Shown piece after piece: positions 26,239 through 33,211 of a stretch of DNA of 43,168 nt. Both the position numbers and the translations under genes were made by a program. The notes under the pieces are model-generated. The model ran no database searches, had not been told where the DNA came from, and worked only from the letters and a program-made list of their open reading frames with translations. This DNA is from JANLSO01 sp031362405. Lineage in GTDB: Bacteria; Actinomycetota; Thermoleophilia; Miltoncostaeales; Miltoncostaeaceae. Position 1 is the first letter of the stretch, and each line of letters begins with the position of its first letter. The DNA lies in assembly GCA_031362405.1 (NCBI GenBank), contig JANLSO010000124.1, positions 1 to 43,168 on the forward strand. Reading direction: 5' to 3'.

Positions 26239-26628
26239 GTGACGCATGACGAGACGCCAGATCCGGGATCTCCCCTTCGCGTCACGCGGTCGCAGAGCGA
26301 CTACGCGACGGTCATCGCGCCAGTCGGCGAGATCGATATATCCACCATCGGGCTGCTGAACGTCGAGATCGCCGCCGCCACGGGCACACCCGAGCGCCCG
26401 CTCGTCGTCGATCTCGAGGGCGTTTCCTTCATGGATTCCACGGGTCTGCGCACGCTTGTCGAAGCCGCGAACGGCGCGGCCCGGCGGGCGCAGGCCTTCG
26501 CCGTCTTTCGCGTGCCGCCCGCGGTCAGACGGGTGCTCCAGATCACCAAGCTCGAGGCCCACTTCCACGAGGTCGCCGATCTCGAGCCAGCGACCCTCAC
26601 CGCGATTCGCCCCCCGGATACCCCATAG
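26239..26628 (+). CDS. Anti-sigma factor antagonist (STAS), canonical
   Basis: 129 residues. VIAPVGEIDISTIGLLNVEI, LVVDLEGVSFMDSTGLRTLV and FRVPPAVRRVLQITKLE give a complete STAS fold. FMDSTG keeps the phosphorylatable Ser used in RsbV/SpoIIAA-type switching. It starts at GTG 26239, 9 bp after the second sigma gene. Its stop overlaps the apparent start of the kinase gene, so antagonist and kinase are translationally coupled. Confidence 0.9.
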   Translation: MTHDETPDPGSPLRVTRSQSDYATVIAPVGEIDISTIGLLNVEIAAATGTPERPLVVDLEGVSFMDSTGLRTLVEAANGAARRAQAFAVFRVPPAVRRVLQITKLEAHFHEVADLEPATLTAIRPPDTP

Positions 26629-27035
26629 ACCCCGCCGAGCCTCTCCGCGTCGCGGTTACCGCCTCGGCCGACAGCGTGCCGGTCGTGCGACATGCCCTGA
26701 TTGGCGTTGCGGAGGTTGCCGGCCTGTCGGCACTTCTGACCAAGGACGTCGAGATCGCGGTCACCGAGGCGTGCACAAACGCGGTGCTGCATGCCTACGG
26801 CAACGGCGCCGGGGTGATCGATGTCGCTGCCTGGCTGGGTGAGCGGCAGCTGGTCGTCGTTGTACGTGACCACGGCCGGGGAGTCAGTGCCCCCTCGAAC
26901 AACCGCGACGGCCTCGGCCTCGGCATTCCTCTCATGGAGGGCCTGGCCAACCAGGTGACGATCCGAGAACCCGAAGATGGCGGTACCGAGGTTCGCCTCA
27001 CGTTCCTTCGCGAGACGGACCCCACACCCGCCTGA
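26625..27035 (+). CDS. RsbW-type anti-sigma serine kinase (HATPase), apparent ATA start
   Basis: The full domain has all HATPase motifs: VEIAVTEACTNAVLHAY (N box), VRDHGRGV (G1), DGLGLGIPLMEG (G2) and GGTEVRLTF. It would bind and phosphorylate the STAS antagonist and sequester a sigma factor. The first strand, EPLRVAVTASADSVPVVRHA, lies upstream of the only normal start (GTG 26676). The frame has no ATG, GTG or TTG before it. ATA at 26625 overlaps the STAS stop TAG (ATAG), the place where ATGA coupling is used by neighbours, so I place the start there. If GTG 26676 is used, the protein loses its first strand. Confidence 0.85.
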   Translation: MDPAEPLRVAVTASADSVPVVRHALIGVAEVAGLSALLTKDVEIAVTEACTNAVLHAYGNGAGVIDVAAWLGERQLVVVVRDHGRGVSAPSNNRDGLGLGIPLMEGLANQVTIREPEDGGTEVRLTFLRETDPTPA

Positions 27036-27039
27036 GGCG

Positions 27040-28017
27040 TTAGCGCACCTGCGGGGTCTGAGCCGGGTGGCCCGCCTGGTCTGCACCGCTCACGGGAGGT
27101 TCCGGGGGCTGTGGCGGCTGGCGGACGGATGCGCCGACCGCGATGGTCAGCGCGACGACGATGAACAGCAGCGAGACGTAGCTCGGGATGCCGATGACGT
27201 CTGCCAGCACCATCTTCAGCCCGACGAAGATGAGCACCGCGGCCAGGCCGTACGGCAGGTACTGAAACCGGGTGATCATCCCTGCCAGGACGAAGTAGAG
27301 GGAACCGAGCCCGAGGAGCGAGAAGGCGTTCGCCGCGAAGACGATGAACGTATCGTTCGTGACGGCGAAGATCGCGGGTATCGAATCGACCGCGAAGACG
27401 AGGTCGAAGGCGGCGATCAGGATCAGCCCGGCGAGTAGCGGGGTGGCGTGCCGGCGGCCATCCTGCCAGACGGTCAGGCGGTCGCCGTCGTAGTGGTACG
27501 TGATCGGCAAGAAACGTTTGAGCAGTGCCAGGGCCGGGTTCTTTTCTGGGTGGATCTCGACTTCGGGTTTGCGCGCCATGCGGATGCCGGTCAGCACCAG
27601 GAACGCCCCGAAGACGTAGATCGTGAAGTGGAATGTATCGAGCAAGGTGGCGCCGACGAGGATGAAGCCACCCCGGAGTACCACCGCACCGACGATCCCC
27701 CAGAAGATCACGCGCCGCTGTGACTCCGCCGGCACGGCGAAGTAGCCGAGGATCAGCGCGAAGACGAAGAGATTGTCGATCGAGAGCGATTTCTCGATCA
27801 GGAAACCGGTCAGGTACTCGGTGGCCGGGCCGCCCCCCTGCCAGGCCCACAGCAGGCCAGCGAACGCGACGCCCAGTGCGCTCCACCCGATGCTCCAGAT
27901 GACGGCGCGGCGGACGGGGATGATCTCGCCCCGCCCGCCGAACGCCACAAGGTCGACAACGAGCATCGCAACGACGAACACGCCGAACGCCGCCCACATC
28001 CACAGCTCGATTTCCAT
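27040..28017 (-). CDS. TerC/Alx family integral membrane protein
   Basis: 325 residues with about eight transmembrane helices. Family motifs are EYLTGFLIEKSLSIDNLFVF and FDLVFAVDSIPAIFAVTNDT, with the acidic residues that bind metal in TerC/Alx manganese exporters. The C-terminal ~35 residues are Pro/Gln-rich and soluble. It lies head-to-tail behind the envelope-stress operon (6-bp gap), so it may be its last gene. It is convergent with the kinase gene with only 4 bp between stops. No riboswitch-sized leader is present. Confidence 0.9.
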   Translation of the reverse strand: MEIELWMWAAFGVFVVAMLVVDLVAFGGRGEIIPVRRAVIWSIGWSALGVAFAGLLWAWQGGGPATEYLTGFLIEKSLSIDNLFVFALILGYFAVPAESQRRVIFWGIVGAVVLRGGFILVGATLLDTFHFTIYVFGAFLVLTGIRMARKPEVEIHPEKNPALALLKRFLPITYHYDGDRLTVWQDGRRHATPLLAGLILIAAFDLVFAVDSIPAIFAVTNDTFIVFAANAFSLLGLGSLYFVLAGMITRFQYLPYGLAAVLIFVGLKMVLADVIGIPSYVSLLFIVVALTIAVGASVRQPPQPPEPPVSGADQAGHPAQTPQVR

Positions 28018-28023
28018 ACGGCC

Positions 28024-28308
28024 TTAGACGATACCCGGCTGGCCCGCAGCGGGCGGGTCAGACGCGGGAAACGTGTCGGCGAGCGTCGAATCAATGGTGT
28101 CGAGCCGGAGCTCGCGTTCAGCCTGACCGATCGCCCGCGCGCGAGCGGATCGAACGTCGGGGTCGGTCACGTGGGCGACGATCGCGCCGTCGTGCCGATG
28201 CATGACCGTGCATACCCCGGCTCCGTCGACCACATCGATGCCCAGCTCGCGCAACCGTTGCGCGCGCTGCTCGAGTTCGTCGGTCGTCGCCACGGCGCTT
28301 AGTACCAC
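28024..28308 (-). CDS. Small conserved hypothetical protein ending DTFPASDPP
   Basis: 94 residues. The N-terminal half is a helix-strand unit (TTDELEQRAQRLRELGIDVV) and the C-terminal half ends STLADTFPASDPPAAGQP. The DTFPASDPP tail is a recurrent C-terminal motif in small bacterial stress-associated proteins. The GTG at 28308 lies within the preceding 56-aa gene (10-bp overlap); GTG 28293 is an alternative. Function is unknown; its operon position suggests envelope stress. Confidence 0.65.
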   Translation of the reverse strand: MVLSAVATTDELEQRAQRLRELGIDVVDGAGVCTVMHRHDGAIVAHVTDPDVRSARARAIGQAERELRLDTIDSTLADTFPASDPPAAGQPGIV

Positions 28309-28469
28309 TTGCCCTTGGCGAAGCCGCCGAATGCGACGAGCCCGACCACGGCGATGATGATGCCCCAGAGAAGGGGTCCGAAGATCGCGACCGCGGCCCC
28401 GACGACGACGAGAATTCCACCGAGCCCGATACCGCCGAGGCTTCCGCCCTTGCTACCCGTTGATGCCAT
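28299..28469 (-). CDS. Small Gly-rich membrane protein (56 aa)
   Basis: 56 residues: a Gly-rich start (MASTGSKGGSLGGIGLGG), two hydrophobic segments (ILVVVGAAVAIFGPLLWG and IIIAVVGLVAFGGF) and a basic end AKGKWY. It resembles small membrane proteins of the DUF/hydrophobic type that accompany Asp23-like operons. AGGCAGCTCGACATG gives an acceptable ribosome binding context. It is too short for most gene callers but fits the operon spacing exactly. Confidence 0.65.
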   Translation of the reverse strand: MASTGSKGGSLGGIGLGGILVVVGAAVAIFGPLLWGIIIAVVGLVAFGGFAKGKWY

Positions 28470-28507
28470 GTCGAGCTGCCTTTCGTGTCAATTGTGAGCG
28501 CGCGTGG

Positions 28508-28702
28508 TTACGAGCGCCGGATACCCATGCGACCGGCGACCTCATCGATGCTGAGCTGACCGGTGAGAACCCGGGCAATGAGGTAGCCGACGATCCCGAC
28601 GAGGGCGACGAGGACCATGTCGCCGAATCCCCAGATGACCCACACGAACCCGAGCCAGAGGCCCGTCGCGAGGCCGATGAGATGCGCCGTTGCCATGGTC
28701 AT
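28508..28702 (-). CDS. DUF2273-like small membrane protein
   Basis: 64 residues with two transmembrane helices (IGLATGLWLGFVWVIWGFGD and MVLVALVGIVGYLIARVLTG) and a short charged tail. Such DUF2273 proteins are encoded next to asp23/amaP. The ATG at 28702 overlaps the amaP stop by ATGA; ATG 28696 is also possible. Likely part of the envelope Asp23 complex. Confidence 0.75.
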   Translation of the reverse strand: MTMATAHLIGLATGLWLGFVWVIWGFGDMVLVALVGIVGYLIARVLTGQLSIDEVAGRMGIRRS

Positions 28703-29292
28703 GCCACCTTTCGTTGTGGTGAAGGCGCCTTTGCGGGGCGCACGTCTAGGTCAACATCTACCCGGAGAGGCTCGCGTCCAATCACGATGGCGAGGCTTCG
28801 TGCGATGCGGTCGCAAACTTCGCGCCCGGCCACCACGAGATCGCGGTCGGCGCCGCCTCGTACGCGCAGTGCGACGGTGGGCTCGTTGTCGAGGTTCAGA
28901 TCGTCGACGTGCGCGGACGAGACTCCATCCGTCGTCGCTGCGTCGTGTTCGAGTGCACGGCGCAGCGCTTTCGTGCGCAGGGTGGTGCTGCCGCGGTCTG
29001 ACTGCTCGATGACGATCATGCGGGTATCGCGTGCACTTCGGGGGGGCAGCAGCTCACGCACGACGATCGCGAGGGCCAGCACGGCAACGACGAGGCTCGC
29101 TGCGGCAAGGAGCCACAGTTGCGCATCCGTCCACGTGGTGCTGTTCCACCAGTCCCACACGTCGCGCTGACGGACCAGGCCGTTCAGCCGATTCGCCGAG
29201 ATCCAGCTTTGGGAGTACGCGAAACCGGCGATGCCGACCATGAGCGTGGCGATGCCGATCACCGTGAGGACGATACGGTTGAAGATGTTCAT
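28699..29292 (-). CDS. amaP: Alkaline-shock-response membrane anchor AmaP-like
   Basis: 197 residues with two N-terminal transmembrane helices (FNRIVLTVIGIATLMVGIAG and AQLWLLAAASLVVAVLALAI) followed by a cytoplasmic alpha/beta domain (EPTVALRVRGGADRDLVVAG, then EVCDRIARSLAIVIGREPLR). This layout is that of AmaP, which anchors Asp23 to the membrane in Firmicutes. It is coupled at both ends by ATGA overlaps. Confidence 0.78.
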   Translation of the reverse strand: MNIFNRIVLTVIGIATLMVGIAGFAYSQSWISANRLNGLVRQRDVWDWWNSTTWTDAQLWLLAAASLVVAVLALAIVVRELLPPRSARDTRMIVIEQSDRGSTTLRTKALRRALEHDAATTDGVSSAHVDDLNLDNEPTVALRVRGGADRDLVVAGREVCDRIARSLAIVIGREPLRVDVDLDVRPAKAPSPQRKVA

Positions 29293-29846
29293 TGCACCCG
29301 CCCCTCGGGCGAACGCGGGTCGATTCGCAGGCGCCCGGGTTCGAGCCCGATGCGCGTGATCTGCGCCGCGACGTTCGCGCGGGCGCGGCTGAGCTCGTCG
29401 TCCTGCCACGGTCGGGATGCACGTGGTCGATCCGTGACCTCCACGCTCTGGCCGCGCACGCGAACCCGTGCATTCGAGCGGCTGACCCACGGTTCTGCGC
29501 CAAGGCGCGCCCGCACCAGGGGAGCAACGCCCCGCGTGCGGAGGCGTACGTCGCCACGCGACGATGAGTCGACGACGACGGTGCCCGGCCCACGCGAGCG
29601 CCCGAGGCCCAACGCAAGGAGGATGATCCCGATGACGATCACGGCGAGCCAGAGGCCCGTCTGCGCGAGGTCGCTGGGGTTCCACGCCGTGAGGGTCTGC
29701 CAGCGGGCCGGGTAGTCGAGGGGCAGGAGGTGGCCGTCGCGTCCGGCGATGCGGGCGACCGCCTCGATTGCGGTCCACGCCGCGGCGACGGCGAGGGCGC
29801 CGAAAATGACAAAGCAGGCCACGCGGTCGGTGAACGCGTGGATCAT
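29289..29846 (-). CDS. Membrane protein of the Asp23/AmaP operon (DUF6286-like)
   Basis: 185 residues. Two transmembrane helices (about 10-30 and 62-82; TGLWLAVIVIGIILLALGLG) are followed by a soluble domain with VVVDSSSRGDVRLRTRGVA, NARVRVRGQSVEV and DELSRARANVAAQI. The arrangement fits the DUF6286 proteins found between Asp23 and AmaP genes in actinobacteria. It overlaps both neighbours by ATGA. Confidence 0.68.
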   Translation of the reverse strand: MIHAFTDRVACFVIFGALAVAAAWTAIEAVARIAGRDGHLLPLDYPARWQTLTAWNPSDLAQTGLWLAVIVIGIILLALGLGRSRGPGTVVVDSSSRGDVRLRTRGVAPLVRARLGAEPWVSRSNARVRVRGQSVEVTDRPRASRPWQDDELSRARANVAAQITRIGLEPGRLRIDPRSPEGRVQ

Positions 29847-30322
29847 GCGGCGTCTTCGACCGTCTCGACCGTGATCCGCAGCACCGTTCGGGTTCCCGAT
29901 ACGGGAACCTCCACGGTGCGCGGGTTACGGTCACGCATCGGCGGTGCCTCGCGAAGCGGCGCGACCGATAGGGGCGGTGGCTCGGTAGCTCGAATCGACG
30001 GTGCCCCGGCATCGGTGGCGATGTCCGTGAACCGGATCTGCACGGTGGCGGCGGGGTACCCGCACTCGGTGCACACACGCTGCGCCGCACCGCGTGCGGC
30101 CGACCCGGCATCGGGTAGCCGGACACCGTCACGGGCGACGAGATCGAGCGCCACCTCGAGATCGCCGGCCGTCGTCGTGTGCACGGCGGCGCCGAGGACC
30201 ATTCCCCCCGGCCCCGCTGTGCACAGCCTGCTTTTCGGGTCGAGGCCCGCGACGCCCGCAAAGGAGCGCAGGGAGGTCTCGAGCCGCCCGGCGATCTCAA
30301 GCGGTGGTGAGTGCGCCAGCAC
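29843..30322 (-). CDS. Asp23/Gls24-like protein, divergent
   Basis: 159 residues without signal or membrane segments. The core (VLGAAVHTTTAGDLEVALDL, then VARDGVRLPDAGSAARGAA, then ATVQIRFTDI) follows the Asp23/Gls24 strand-helix order but lacks the family's N-terminal ISDDVV-type start. The C-terminus is Pro/Arg-rich. GTG 30322 is 5 bp after the stop of the clear Asp23 gene. It may be a second, diverged subunit. Confidence 0.55.
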   Translation of the reverse strand: MLAHSPPLEIAGRLETSLRSFAGVAGLDPKSRLCTAGPGGMVLGAAVHTTTAGDLEVALDLVARDGVRLPDAGSAARGAAQRVCTECGYPAATVQIRFTDIATDAGAPSIRATEPPPLSVAPLREAPPMRDRNPRTVEVPVSGTRTVLRITVETVEDAA

Positions 30323-30327
30323 GGGTA

Positions 30328-30807
30328 CTACTCGACCCGCGATGTGTTTTCGCGCGCCTTCTGCGCTTTTTCGGCCTCTTTGCGTCGCTCGTCCTCGGCG
30401 AAGAACAGGTCGGAGATCTCGAGGTTGACCTCTTTGACCTTCAGGCCGGTGATGAACTCGAGGCGGTCGATCACGTTGTCGCGAACCGCCGTGGCGAGCT
30501 GGGGGATGCTGACTCCGTAGTCGACGACGAGGTCGAGGTCGACGATCGCCTCTTTCTCCCCAACTTCCACCGACGCACCCGCGCCGCGCGTATCGAGGCC
30601 GGGTGTGAAGCGGCGCAGCTGCCCACCGATACCGCCCGACAGCTCGTGGACTCCTCGGACCTCACGTGCTGCCATCTCGGCGACCTTGCTGACCACATCA
30701 TCGGAGATGCTCGTCGAGCCGTGGTCGGTAATGAGCCCACCCGGCGAAGGTGGGGATGACGGCCGGCTGCTCGTCGCGGGGAGGTTCTCTGTTGCTGTCG
30801 TGCTCAT
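30328..30807 (-). CDS. Asp23/Gls24 family envelope stress protein
   Basis: 159 residues. After a Pro/Ser-rich leader comes the typical Asp23 core: STSISDDVVSKVAEMAAREV, RGVHEL, EAIVDLDLVVDYGVSIPQLA, RDNVIDRLEFITGLKVKEVN. The charged C-terminal helix (ERRKEAEKAQKAREN) is probably a coiled coil. In other bacteria Asp23 coats the inner face of the membrane through AmaP. It follows csbD by 39 bp on the same strand and probably shares its SigB-like promoter. Confidence 0.9.
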   Translation of the reverse strand: MSTTATENLPATSSRPSSPPSPGGLITDHGSTSISDDVVSKVAEMAAREVRGVHELSGGIGGQLRRFTPGLDTRGAGASVEVGEKEAIVDLDLVVDYGVSIPQLATAVRDNVIDRLEFITGLKVKEVNLEISDLFFAEDERRKEAEKAQKARENTSRVE

Positions 30808-30846
30808 TGACGGTGTCCTTTCATCTGCTGGGGGTCGGCCGACTGC

Positions 30847-31026
30847 CTATTTGCGGAAGGCGTCTTTGATGTCGTCGACCGCGTCACCGATCTTGTCCTT
30901 GGCCTGGTCGACCTTGCCGGATGCCTGCTCGGCTCGGCCTTCATCGCGCTGCTCGTCGTCGTTGCGGATCTCGCCGATCTTTTCCTTGGCCTTGCCCTTC
31001 ATCTCTTCCATCTTTCCATCAGCCAT
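30847..31026 (-). CDS. CsbD family stress protein
   Basis: 59 residues: MADGKMEEMKGKAKEKIGEI, then EGRAEQASGKVDQAKDKIGD. This charged helical protein is a CsbD/YjbJ-type general stress protein; csbD is a classic SigB-dependent gene in Bacillus. AGGAGG lies 5-10 bases before the ATG at 31026. It leads the Asp23/AmaP operon. Confidence 0.92.
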   Translation of the reverse strand: MADGKMEEMKGKAKEKIGEIRNDDEQRDEGRAEQASGKVDQAKDKIGDAVDDIKDAFRK

Positions 31027-31063
31027 GTCGGCCTCCTCGTGATAGTCGTTTGGTGAGGCGTCA

Positions 31064-31089
31064 GTACCCATCCGACCTGGCGCCGAAAC
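31064..31089 (-). promoter_or_regulatory. SigB/SigF-type promoter candidate for the csbD operon
   Basis: On the minus strand GTTT (31089-31086) and GGGTAC (31069-31064) are separated by 16 nt, the best match in the window to the stress sigma consensus. It lies 38 bp before the csbD start and faces away from the DUF892 promoter, forming a divergent stress promoter pair. Confidence 0.65.
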
Positions 31090-31120
31090 ATCTCTCGCGT
31101 CGTCGGCGGCCGCCGGGCAC

Positions 31121-31146
31121 GTTTGCCGTCTTCTGCGGGTGGGAAT
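31121..31146 (+). promoter_or_regulatory. SigB/SigF-type promoter candidate for the DUF892 gene
   Basis: GTTT at 31121-31124 and GGGAAT at 31141-31146 are separated by 16 nt. The downstream ATG is at 31181. It is divergent from the csbD promoter, with 31 bp between the two -35 elements. Confidence 0.6.
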
Positions 31147-31180
31147 AGGACATGCAGTGCCAGCCATCACGAGGGACCGC

Positions 31181-31693
31181 ATGTCCACCTCCCCGAAGCC
31201 CGGTTCTGCCGTCAGCGACGAGTTGGTCGTGTGGCTACGTGACGTCCTCGCTCTCGAGCATTCCAGCGCTCGGAATCTCGCCCATCTTCGACGGCTGACC
31301 AGCGACGAGAAACTGCGGATGAGAATCGAGCGCTACGAGCTGCAGACGCGGCAGCAGATCGAGCGACTCGTCGCGTGTCTGGCCGAGCACGACGCCGCGC
31401 CGTCATTGATCGAGGGTGCCGCTGCCCGCGCTCGAGATGCGGTGCAGTGGTTGTCGGACACCGCGCAGCGAGACACCTCCGCCTCGGCCCTGCGCGACCT
31501 TGTGAGCGTTGCGCACGCCAAGATGAGCACCTACGAGATTCTCACCCGGCTCGCGACCTTGGTCGGGGACGACACGACGCTCGAGCTCGCCCGGTCGATC
31601 GTTTCTGAAGAGCGCGCGATGGCGCGCTTCCTCGACGACTTCTGGGATGTCGCCGTCGAAGAAACCCTCCGCAGCTCGGGTGCAGTGCGCTAG
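31181..31693 (+). CDS. DUF892-like ferritin-fold stress protein
   Basis: 170 residues, almost entirely helical: LRDVLALEHSSARNLAHLRR, MRIERYELQTRQQIERLVAC, SVAHAKMSTYEILTRLATLV, EERAMARFLDDFW. Four-helix layout with spaced Glu/His residues (ALEHSS, YELQTRQQIE, HAKMSTYE, SEERAM) fits the YciE/DUF892 branch of ferritin-like proteins, seen in stress loci. ATG 31181 follows GAGGG; longer forms to 31139 lack support. Its stop codon shares CTAG with the convergent small gene. Confidence 0.7.
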   Translation: MSTSPKPGSAVSDELVVWLRDVLALEHSSARNLAHLRRLTSDEKLRMRIERYELQTRQQIERLVACLAEHDAAPSLIEGAAARARDAVQWLSDTAQRDTSASALRDLVSVAHAKMSTYEILTRLATLVGDDTTLELARSIVSEERAMARFLDDFWDVAVEETLRSSGAVR

Positions 31694-31860
31694 GCGTCGG
31701 CGCCCGGTTCGGGGCCGCCCGGCTCCGAACCCTTGACGACCGGGGCATCTTCCTGGCCGTCCTGGTCAGGCGGGATGTCGCGTGTGTAGTGCTTTGCGGG
31801 GGCGTAGAGCCCCGCGTCGTCGGGAGTGTCGGTCTTCGGAGGATCCAGTTTGTCGGGCAT
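31690..31860 (-). CDS. Small acidic Pro-rich hypothetical protein (56 aa)
   Basis: 56 residues, rich in Asp, Pro and Gly (MPDKLDPPKTDTPDDAGLYA, then YTRDIPPDQDGQEDAP) with no domain, likely disordered. The ATG at 31860 has AAGGAA upstream. The stop TAG overlaps the TAG of the convergent DUF892 gene within a CTAG palindrome. Function unknown. Confidence 0.6.
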   Translation of the reverse strand: MPDKLDPPKTDTPDDAGLYAPAKHYTRDIPPDQDGQEDAPVVKGSEPGGPEPGADA

Positions 31861-32034
31861 GCCGGCGTTCCTTCGGCTTCGGTGTGGAATCCAGACGGCG
31901 GGGCCAGGGTAGGTCGTGGGGGACGCCCCGACCCCGCCGTACTGCGCGGTTCGCGATGACGTAGGTCGCCGCGTCGCTGAATGGCGCGATACCCCCCGTG
32001 CCCGCGCGTCAAACGTCGGGCGGCAACCACCCGC

Positions 32035-32059
32035 GTTTCATCGCTCGCACACCGGGAAC
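32035..32059 (+). promoter_or_regulatory. SigB/SigF-type promoter candidate for the ferritin-like gene
   Basis: GTTT at 32035-32038 and GGGAAC at 32054-32059 are 15 nt apart. The start codon is 33 nt past the -10 element, leaving a short leader with GAGGAG. Confidence 0.55.
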
Positions 32060-32091
32060 ACTCCCATGGAATCCGACAACGAGGAGACGTC

Positions 32092-32595
32092 ATGGCGACG
32101 ACATCAGCGGGGATACTGGACGAGGCGAGCACCTCTGAACGCACTGAGATCGTCGAGTTGCTGACGACCGCCTACTGGATGGAGATGGAGACGGTGATGA
32201 GCTACATCGCCAATTCCGTGAACCCCGACGGCGTCCGTGCCCAGGAAATCATTGAGTCTCTTCGCGAGGACATCGTCGAAGAGCTCGGCCACGCCCAGCA
32301 GTTCGCGGTGCGGATCAAGGAGCTGTACGGCGTCGTCCCCGGGTCGATGGACTTCCACGCCTCACAGAGCTACCTGCAGCCGCCCGAGCACCAGACCGAC
32401 ATCGTGCACGTGATCAAGGGAGTCATCGCCGCCGAGACCGGGGCGATCGCCCACTACGAGACGATCATCGCCGCGACGGCCGAGTCGGACCCCGTCACCA
32501 ACGACATGGTCATCGCGATCCTGCGCGACGAGCAAAAACACCGTCGCCTGTTCGAGGGCTTCCTTCGCGAGTACGAAGCCGAAGGACGCGGGTAG
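32092..32595 (+). CDS. Ferritin-like (bacterioferritin-type) protein
   Basis: 167 residues, a four-helix bundle with iron-binding carboxylates and His in the expected places: YWMEMETVMSYIANS, REDIVEELGHAQQFAVRIKE, AAETGAIAHYETIIAATAES and LRDEQKHRRLFEGFLREYEA. These E...ExxH pairs build a di-iron ferroxidase site. The ATG at 32092 follows GAGGAG. The length and motifs fit the bacterioferritin/Dps-related group, with no haem ligand assigned. Iron detoxification under stress is a reasonable role, supported by the promoter motif upstream. Confidence 0.85.
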   Translation: MATTSAGILDEASTSERTEIVELLTTAYWMEMETVMSYIANSVNPDGVRAQEIIESLREDIVEELGHAQQFAVRIKELYGVVPGSMDFHASQSYLQPPEHQTDIVHVIKGVIAAETGAIAHYETIIAATAESDPVTNDMVIAILRDEQKHRRLFEGFLREYEAEGRG

Positions 32596-32621
32596 CCGCC
32601 GGGGAGGGGGGAGGCACGGCC

Positions 32622-33107
32622 ATCGCCGGGGAGAATGAGAGGCCAGAACGTGACGAGACCAGCATCGAGCGACACGACCGTCAGCTCAACGAGCTGATCC
32701 AAGAGGTCCGCCTGGCCCTTCCCGGCTCACAGGTTCTATTCGCCTTTCTGCTGACGGTTCCGTTCACGCCACGGTTCGAGACGACGACGCCGCTGCAACG
32801 CGACATCCTTTTCGCGACGCTGCTGGGGGCAGCGCTGACGACGGCTTTGCTGTTGACCCCGGCAGCACTGCATCGCCTGCGTTTCGGGCTGGGTGACAAA
32901 CGGCGCATCGTTCAAACAGCGCACCGGATAACTCTCGTCGCTCTTGGGGTTCTGGCAATGACGATGGCGGGCGTCGTGCTGTTGGTCACGAGCCTCATCT
33001 TCACTATTTGGGTCGCGTGGATCGTGGCCGCTGCGACGCTCACCGTCACCGCGGGGCTCTGGCTCGCCCTGCCGCTTGCAACGCGGTTCCGTGGGGACGC
33101 GCGGTGA
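32622..33107 (+). CDS. DUF6328-like four-helix membrane protein, apparent ATC start
   Basis: About 161 residues. The charged start (ERPERDETSIERHDRQLNEL) leads to IQEVRLALPGSQVLFAFLLT, the family signature, then four transmembrane helices and an end LALPLATRFRGDAR. The frame has no ATG, GTG or TTG upstream of the conserved start; the first is a TTG at 32847 in the second helix, which would remove half the protein. ATC at 32622, preceded by GGGGAGGGGGGAGGC, sits exactly where a Met-Ala-Gly-Glu-Asn start would be expected. Either an AUC start is used or an ATG has been lost. It follows the ferritin-like gene by 26 bp. Confidence 0.72.
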   Translation: MAGENERPERDETSIERHDRQLNELIQEVRLALPGSQVLFAFLLTVPFTPRFETTTPLQRDILFATLLGAALTTALLLTPAALHRLRFGLGDKRRIVQTAHRITLVALGVLAMTMAGVVLLVTSLIFTIWVAWIVAAATLTVTAGLWLALPLATRFRGDAR

Positions 33108-33125
33108 GCGAAGACGAAGGAGGTG

Positions 33126-33156
33126 TCAACAACCGGGGCCCGGCCCCGGTTGTTGA
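33126..33156. repeat. Palindrome C with downstream T-rich run: probable terminator
   Basis: The arms TCAACAACCGGGGCC and GGCCCCGGTTGTTGA pair perfectly around one C. The right side is followed by CTCTTTGCTTTTC, so this is the best intrinsic-terminator candidate of the palindrome family, 19 nt after the DUF6328 stop. Confidence 0.85.
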
Positions 33157-33211
33157 GCTCTTTGCTTTTCGCACAATTCTTTGTTGCCGTCGAACGTGCC
33201 GCGCGAGTCCT

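Noticed and set aside
29336..29352. tRNA T-loop-like GGTTCGAGCCC
   Set aside because: It lies inside the coding frame of the DUF6286-like gene and no cloverleaf can be built around it.
28699..30300. 533-codon frame across the envelope operon
   Set aside because: Only its 3' part is AmaP with a proper ATG at 29292; the rest is a shadow of two real genes in other frames.
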